The translations under genes were made by a program, and so were the position numbers. Positions 58,958 through 64,000 of a DNA stretch of 64,000 bases are shown one piece after another. Origin of the DNA: Nocardia wallacei (lineage in GTDB: Bacteria; Actinomycetota; Actinomycetes; Mycobacteriales; Mycobacteriaceae); assembly GCF_014466955.1 (NCBI RefSeq), contig NZ_AP023396.1:4216001-4280000 (forward strand), written 5' to 3'. The number at the start of each line of letters is the position of its first letter. Within the stretch, counting starts at the first letter, position 1. The notes beneath the pieces were generated by a model. That model made no database searches, had not been told where the DNA came from, and saw only the letters and a list, made by a program, of their open reading frames with translations.

Positions 58958-59856
58958 GGTTCGCGCACCACGATCACCGGGCATTCGGCGGCGTGCGACA
59001 CCGCGGTACTGGTCGACCCGAGCAGCATACTGGCGAATCCGCCACGCCCGTGGCTGCCCACCACCAGCAACTGCGCCTCGTCGGCATACTCCAGCAGCGA
59101 TTGAACGGGCCTGTCGCACACAACGATCCGTTCGACGGCCACGTCCGGATACCGCTCGCCGAAGCCGGCCAGATTCTCGGCCAGCAGGATGTCCTGAGAT
59201 TCCCGGAGATCGTCCCAACCGCGAACGGGCAGGTCGTAACCGGACGTGTCGCTCCACGCGTGCACGGCGACCAGCGGGACCTTTCGCCACGACGCCTCTT
59301 CGAACGCTGTCTCCACGGCACGCATACTGGTGGGGCTCCCGTCGACGCCCACGACCACGGGGCGGCGCGCCGATACCGGGTCGGTGTGCGCATTGCCGTG
59401 CACGACAGCGACGGGACAGTGCGCGTGCCGGGTGAGCGCCGTACTCACCGACCCCATCACCGCCCGGCCGATCGCACCCCTGCCGCGGTTGCCGACCACC
59501 ACCATCCGGGCTACCCGCGAGCGCGCGATCAAGGCCGGGATCGGTAGCTCGAAGGTGGATTCCGTCGTGACCGGGATCGTGGCACCCGGCACCACGTCGC
59601 GCGCCGCCGCGCTCGCCTCGGCGAGCACGCGCCGCCCGTCTTCACGCAGCCATTCCAGTTCCGGTTCGCCCAGCGTCGACCCCAGGCCGTACCCGGTCGC
59701 AATCGCATTGGACGTGACGATGTGCAGCGGGCATTGCCGCAATTGGGCATCCACCGCCGCCCACATCACCGCCTGGTAGGAGATCTTCGAGCCGTCCACC
59801 GCCGCAACGATCGGGCGGTCCACGAGACCGGTGTCGAGTGTCGGGGATTCTGCCAT
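58954..59856 (-). CDS. Tandem universal stress protein (two UspA domains)
   Basis: 300 residues, two UspA domains (about 14-150 and 165-298). Each has the ATP-binding G-2-x-G-9-x-GS pattern: VGNRGRGAIGRAVMGSVS and VGSHGRGGFASMLLGSTS, so ATP binding is expected. In M. tuberculosis the double-domain protein Rv2005c, in the hypoxia regulon, lies next to the OtsB1 gene; here it lies next to the OtsB1-like gene on the same strand, ahead of the serine hydrolase. A role in dormancy or stress is inferred from that. Confidence 0.92.
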   Translation of the reverse strand: MAESPTLDTGLVDRPIVAAVDGSKISYQAVMWAAVDAQLRQCPLHIVTSNAIATGYGLGSTLGEPELEWLREDGRRVLAEASAAARDVVPGATIPVTTESTFELPIPALIARSRVARMVVVGNRGRGAIGRAVMGSVSTALTRHAHCPVAVVHGNAHTDPVSARRPVVVGVDGSPTSMRAVETAFEEASWRKVPLVAVHAWSDTSGYDLPVRGWDDLRESQDILLAENLAGFGERYPDVAVERIVVCDRPVQSLLEYADEAQLLVVGSHGRGGFASMLLGSTSTAVSHAAECPVIVVREP

Positions 59857-59995
59857 GATGCCTCCTGGTCGGTGTCACTTCGAGCATCGCGCGCGACTCG
59901 CGGCCCGCCCAGGGAAGAAGGTCATCGGACGGGATGGACCGCCGTCCCCCCGGCCGCCGAGACGCGGCGAGGTTTCCGGCCCCTGGTCACACCGG

Positions 59996-62900
59996 TCACT
60001 TCCCTGCCGGCAGCCGGATCGTTTCGCCGGCGGCCAGGCGCGCGGACCGGCCGCGGCATTCGATTTCGATCGGCGCGGCGTCGCCGCGGTCGGCGTGCAC
60101 TTCGACGGTTCGACTGTCGATCCGAATCGTCAGGCGGTGCCCCCGGTACCGGATCGGAAACGTCAACGGAGCCAGTGCCGCGGGCCAGCAAGGACTGAAA
60201 CCCATTCGGCCGCTGCGGGTTTCGAGACCGGTGAAGCAGCGTTGCAGGAGATCGACGCTTCCTGCCATGGCGGCGAGGTGAATGCCTTCGGCGGTGGTGC
60301 CGCCCTGGATGTCGGCGATATCGGATTCCAGGACATCGGTGAGGAACTCCAGGGCGCGGTCGCGGTTGGCGCGTGCGAGTACCCAGCTGTGCACGACGGC
60401 GCTCAGGGTGGAGCCGTGGGTGGTGCGGGCGAGGTAATAGTCCACCGTGCGCGGGATCGTGTCGGTGTCGAGCTGATATCCCATGTGGTGCAGCTGGTCT
60501 CGGAGTTCGTCGGCGGAGAGCAGGTAGAGCAGCATGAGGACGTCGGCTTGTTTGGCGACGCGATAACGGTTGACGTCGTCGCCTTCGGCCTCGAGGATTC
60601 GATCGAGCCGGCGGATGTCGCCGTAGCGACGGCGGTAGGCGTCCCAGTCCAACTCGGCCAAATCATGGTAACCGGCGAACTGGCTGATCATTCCGTCGTG
60701 GAAGGGAATGAACATCCGGGATGCGACCTCCGCCCAATGAGCGGGTTCCGCCGCGGTCACGCCGAGGGTCTCCATGAGTTCGGCGCGAGCGCGCGGTGCC
60801 AGCAGGTCCATGGCGGCGAGAGCATGACGGATCGTCCAGGCGGCCATGATGTTGGTGTAGGCGTTGTCATCGATACCGTCGTACGGGGCCTGCGGGTATC
60901 CGGAGTGGAACTCGTCCGGACCGATGACACCGCGCAGGTGATAGCGGTCGTCGGCGGGCTCGTAGACGGCACTGCCGGACCAGAAGCGGGCGATCTCCAC
61001 CAGCAGTTCGGCGCCGTGGTCGGCGAGGAACTCGCGATCCTCGGTGGCCTGGTAGTACTGCCAGACGCTGTAGGCGATCGCCGCACCGGCGTGGTGGGCC
61101 CGGTGGCTCGGGTCCGGGGTCCAGTGTCCGGAACGCGGGTTGAGATGCAACCGCTGGCTCTGTTCGCGGCCGTCGCTGCCCGACTGCCATGGAAACAGCG
61201 CGCCGCGGCGACCGAGATCGGCTGCGGCACGGCGGGCTTCGGGCAGCCGCCGGTAGCGGTAGTGGAGCAGGGCACGGGTCAATGCCGGGAAGCGCACGGT
61301 CAGTACCGGCAGCACGAACAGTTCGTCCCAGAAGACGTGACCGCGGTAGGCCTCGCCGTGCAGTCCGCGCGCCGGTACTCCGGCGTCGAGATCGGCGGTG
61401 TGCGGCGATAATGTCTGGGCCAGATGGATCAGGTGCAGGCGTGTGGTCCGGGCCAAATGCGCGCTGCCGTCGGCGTCGATACGCAACCGTGCCCACAGGT
61501 GCTCCCAGGCCGTGGTGTGCCGGGAGAGCAGTTCGGCGAACCGCCCCGCGTCGGCGAGTGAACGCAGGGCCTGGGCGGCGGGATCGGATATGGCGGTGTC
61601 GTGGCCGGTGTGTACGGCGGCGACCTTTTCCACCAGTACCCGTTCGCCCGCAACGATCTCGATCTCGAATTCGTGCGCGGGCTGGTTGTCGGCGGAGGTG
61701 AATTCTCTTGCGACGACCAGAGTTTCATCATCCCGGTACACGACCGTACGTGTCGCGGTCGCGATCGGTATCCGAGATTGCGTGGTTTCGGCGAATACCA
61801 GCGCGATGCCGGTACCCACTGGGGCTGCCTGCCGAACGGCGAGGTGTGCGCCGGACAGATCCCGGTACCGATCGACGAGCGTGTTGCGGACCGTCCCATC
61901 GATGCCGGACGTGATGGTCAGGCGACCGGACCAGTTCTCGGCGGCGACCGTCATTTCCAGCGCGCACAGATGCGGGGCGTGCATGGCCGCGAACCGCCGT
62001 TGGGTCACCGCCGTGACGCGGCCGGCCCGGTCACGCACGCGCAGGGTGCGGATGAGTACGGCGCGGCGTAGATCGAATTGCTGCCGGTAGGTCAGTATGT
62101 CGGTGTCGTCGACGTCGAACCATTCGCTGTCGTCGATCCGCCAGCGGACCGGCAGCCAGTTCGGCAGATTCACCAGGCTTTCGTTGTGCACGGTGCGCCC
62201 GGCGATCTCGTCGCGGAGTTCGTTGTAGATCCCGGCCGCGTAGGTGCCCGGATAGTGATGGGCGGCGGCGCGGGACTCGGGTGCCGCGCCACGAGTGGCC
62301 AGGTAGCCGTTGCCGACAGTGCACAGCGCTTCGCGCAGCTTTTCCGTGGCCGGGTCGTAGCCGTCATAGGTCAGTAGCCACGAGTCGGAGGCGGCGGCCT
62401 CGTCAGCTCCAGAGAGCAGTTCGGCGAGCCGGTCGAGAAAGTCGCGGACCCGCGCGGGGCCGTCCAGCGCGAAATGCGCCGCGGTGCGTCGATCACCGTT
62501 CTCGGCCTGACGGACCACGATCGGTATGCCGTCGGAGGCGATCGCGTCGAACGCGTCTTCATCGGTCAGGTCGTCACCGGCGTAGACGGGCCGAGCGGGC
62601 ATCCCGAGCCGGTCCATGATCCATTGCAGCGCAAGGCCTTTGTCCCAGTCCACGTCCGGTTGCAGCTCGGTGACCATGCGGCCGTTGGTCACCCGTAAGC
62701 CGAGCCGCCTGCCGATCTCGTGCGCGGCACCCACAACCTGGCCGACGGCTGTGCGGGCGACGTTGCGGTGATGGACGGCGACCGCGAATCGCTTGTGCTC
62801 CACCCGCACTCCGGCGACGTTCCGCAGCCGCTGTTCGATGTCGGCGGCGGCGCGCGCCAACACGGGTTCCGCCACCGCCCCGGCCTCGTGGATGTGCACT

Positions 62901-63958
62901 GTGCCGTCGGGTGCGCAGAGTTCGTAGCCGTGGCTGCCCGCATACCAGAGCCCGTCCACCCCGACTCGCTTCCGCACATCATCGAGCCCGCGGCCACTGA
63001 CGATCGCGACCGGGCACACCCGCGCCAGCGCGGCCAGCGACTCCCCCGCGCCGTCGACCAGCGTCGCAGCGTCCGGATCGGCCACGATCTCGGCCAGGGT
63101 GCCGTCGAAATCCAGGAGGACGGCCGCGCTGTCGGCGTCCAGCAGGTCAGCGATTTGCGGCCACGCGGCCACCGCGTCCGGCAGATCCCACATTTTCCGG
63201 AAGCCATCACGTACCCGGACACCGGCCAGATCGGTGACCACCACATCAGCGCCCGACCCGCGCAGCCGATCGGCGTGGCCACTCCGATCCACTCCGATGA
63301 CCAGCCCGAATCCCCCGCCACGACCGGCGGCCACCCCGGCTTCGGAGTCTTCGACCACCGCGGTGCGCACCGGGTCGGCGCCCAGGCGGCGGGCCGTCTC
63401 GACGAGCATCGCCGGATCCGGTTTACCCGGCAACGCCAGCTCCTGCGCCACAAGGCCGTCCACTCGAATTCGGAACAGGTCGGCGATCCCGGCCGCCGTG
63501 AGTACCTCGGCGCAGTTGCGGCTGGCGGAGAAGACCGCGGTGCCGACGCCGGCGCGGCGCAACCGCCGGATCAAGGCGATCGTCGACGCGAACGCCGGTA
63601 CACCGTCACGGTGGAGCCGGGACAGAAAGAGGCGGTCCTTGCGGTTGCCCAGTCCGCAGATCGTCATCGCGTCGTCGGGATCGGCCGGCTCGCCGAAGGG
63701 CAGGAGAATGCGCCGCGCGGTGAGGAAATCCGCGACACCGTCATAGCGCGGTTTGCCATCCACATACCGCTCATAATCGGCGGTGGTGAACGGAGCGGTG
63801 TCCTCTCCGGCCGAGGCCGGGCGGGTCGCGAGAAACGCATCGAACAATTCTGTCCAGGCGGCGAAATGAACCGACGCGCTGTCGGTCACGACGCCGTCCA
63901 TGTCGAAGATCACCGCGTCGTAGCGGCGCGTGTCCAGCGTCGGCCCTGCCGTCGACAT
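59996..63958 (-). CDS. otsB1: OtsB1-like fusion: HAD phosphatase, trehalose-6-phosphate phosphatase, GH65
   Basis: 1,320 residues in three parts. First, a beta-phosphoglucomutase-type HAD (1-250: IFDMDGVVTDSASVHFAAW with Asp19/Asp21, VVEDSEAGVAAG). Second, an OtsB trehalose-6-phosphate phosphatase (about 275-500: VLLDFDGTLAEIVADPD, YAGDDLTDEDAF). Third, a GH65 glycoside phosphorylase (about 515-1320: candidate general acid Glu1016 in GPDEFHSG, phosphate-site KQADVLMLLY about 1136 and THGSTLS about 1181). The order and length are those of M. tuberculosis OtsB1 (Rv2006). It may make, hydrolyse and phosphorolyse trehalose-type glucosides; whether each part is active is not proven. ATG 63958 preferred over GTG 63967. 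Confidence 0.93.
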   Translation of the reverse strand: MSTAGPTLDTRRYDAVIFDMDGVVTDSASVHFAAWTELFDAFLATRPASAGEDTAPFTTADYERYVDGKPRYDGVADFLTARRILLPFGEPADPDDAMTICGLGNRKDRLFLSRLHRDGVPAFASTIALIRRLRRAGVGTAVFSASRNCAEVLTAAGIADLFRIRVDGLVAQELALPGKPDPAMLVETARRLGADPVRTAVVEDSEAGVAAGRGGGFGLVIGVDRSGHADRLRGSGADVVVTDLAGVRVRDGFRKMWDLPDAVAAWPQIADLLDADSAAVLLDFDGTLAEIVADPDAATLVDGAGESLAALARVCPVAIVSGRGLDDVRKRVGVDGLWYAGSHGYELCAPDGTVHIHEAGAVAEPVLARAAADIEQRLRNVAGVRVEHKRFAVAVHHRNVARTAVGQVVGAAHEIGRRLGLRVTNGRMVTELQPDVDWDKGLALQWIMDRLGMPARPVYAGDDLTDEDAFDAIASDGIPIVVRQAENGDRRTAAHFALDGPARVRDFLDRLAELLSGADEAAASDSWLLTYDGYDPATEKLREALCTVGNGYLATRGAAPESRAAAHHYPGTYAAGIYNELRDEIAGRTVHNESLVNLPNWLPVRWRIDDSEWFDVDDTDILTYRQQFDLRRAVLIRTLRVRDRAGRVTAVTQRRFAAMHAPHLCALEMTVAAENWSGRLTITSGIDGTVRNTLVDRYRDLSGAHLAVRQAAPVGTGIALVFAETTQSRIPIATATRTVVYRDDETLVVAREFTSADNQPAHEFEIEIVAGERVLVEKVAAVHTGHDTAISDPAAQALRSLADAGRFAELLSRHTTAWEHLWARLRIDADGSAHLARTTRLHLIHLAQTLSPHTADLDAGVPARGLHGEAYRGHVFWDELFVLPVLTVRFPALTRALLHYRYRRLPEARRAAADLGRRGALFPWQSGSDGREQSQRLHLNPRSGHWTPDPSHRAHHAGAAIAYSVWQYYQATEDREFLADHGAELLVEIARFWSGSAVYEPADDRYHLRGVIGPDEFHSGYPQAPYDGIDDNAYTNIMAAWTIRHALAAMDLLAPRARAELMETLGVTAAEPAHWAEVASRMFIPFHDGMISQFAGYHDLAELDWDAYRRRYGDIRRLDRILEAEGDDVNRYRVAKQADVLMLLYLLSADELRDQLHHMGYQLDTDTIPRTVDYYLARTTHGSTLSAVVHSWVLARANRDRALEFLTDVLESDIADIQGGTTAEGIHLAAMAGSVDLLQRCFTGLETRSGRMGFSPCWPAALAPLTFPIRYRGHRLTIRIDSRTVEVHADRGDAAPIEIECRGRSARLAAGETIRLPAGK

Positions 63959-64000
63959 ATCGTGCACACCCCCACTGTGGTCGCGGCCGCGGCGGACCGG

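Noticed and set aside
59936..59947. GGAC-CGCC-GTCC site upstream of the UspA gene as a DosR box
   Set aside because: Only the outer GGAC/GTCC arms agree with the DosR consensus; the central TTT and flanks do not, so dormancy control cannot be claimed from it.
1..64000. tRNA, rRNA, insertion sequence or phage genes
   Set aside because: No T-loop/anticodon arrangement, rRNA-like stretch, transposase or integrase motif, or terminal inverted repeats were seen on reading both strands.

Overview
The window is high-GC DNA (strong G/C bias at third codon positions, frequent GTG starts, no insertion sequences or RNA genes seen). Gene content points to a mycolate-producing actinobacterium of the order Mycobacteriales, most plausibly Nocardia or a close relative. 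The indications are an antigen-85-like esterase, a cyclopropane-synthase-like methyltransferase, a 1,320-residue OtsB1-type fusion next to a double UspA protein (a pairing I recall from Mycobacterium tuberculosis Rv2005c/Rv2006), SigG- and SigC-like ECF sigma factors, and many one-component regulators. This assignment is inference; no 16S or marker gene is present.

Layout. 1-3.3 kb: the end of a meta-cleavage catabolic operon (acylating acetaldehyde dehydrogenase, 2-keto-4-pentenoate hydratase) with a divergent IclR regulator, then a fatty acid desaturase. 3.3-8 kb: a lipoprotein and a small membrane protein flanked by gene remnants, a VOC protein with a divergent WYL regulator that carries a frameshift, and a PucR regulator. 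8-19.2 kb: MerR regulator, membrane adenylate cyclase, RibD-like reductase, a cytochrome P450 lacking ExxR, PAS-ANTAR protein, a TetR/flavin monooxygenase pair sharing a 34-bp palindrome, mycolyltransferase-like esterase, flavin reductase-like protein, glycosyltransferase and a membrane protein.

19.4-25.4 kb is the most unusual part. Four tightly overlapping genes appear to encode a dedicated, membrane-linked Hsp70 module: a degenerate J-like protein fused to a transmembrane helix and two tandem four-cysteine external domains, a GrpE-like protein, an Hsp70 with an extra beta-rich domain between its ATPase and substrate-binding parts, and a TPR-TM-OmpA-like protein. The architecture suggests cytoplasmic chaperone activity coupled to the cell envelope.

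25.4-34.4 kb: VOC protein, GNAT acetyltransferase with a possible leader peptide and attenuator, SDR with divergent MmyB-type regulator, PAS-GGDEF cyclase, a SnoaL/ECF sigma/NmrA operon, and an intracellular-looking subtilase followed by a tiny partner gene. 34.5-39.5 kb: SigC-like ECF sigma with a divergent zinc-finger anti-sigma that has a His/Met-rich loop, an MFS transporter, and a metal ABC importer. 39.5-44.4 kb: acyl-CoA dehydrogenase, a double-domain CaiB CoA-transferase and an acyl-CoA ligase, with two families of short tandem repeats. 44.5-54.1 kb: exported protein, LysR, EthD, DUF1275, MDR oxidoreductase, YdcF, a methyltransferase/dioxygenase pair, an Asp-nucleophile hydrolase and a zinc-ribbon protein. 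54.2-57.1 kb: small, partly exported proteins, a truncated oxidoreductase, an AraC regulator and a RibD-like reductase. 57.5-64 kb: beta-lactamase-fold hydrolase, double UspA protein and the OtsB1-like fusion, read as one minus-strand block.

Several truncated genes (near 3.4, 4.9, 6.0, 18.3, 52.3 and 55.6 kb) show that the intergenic spaces of this region are accumulating gene debris.
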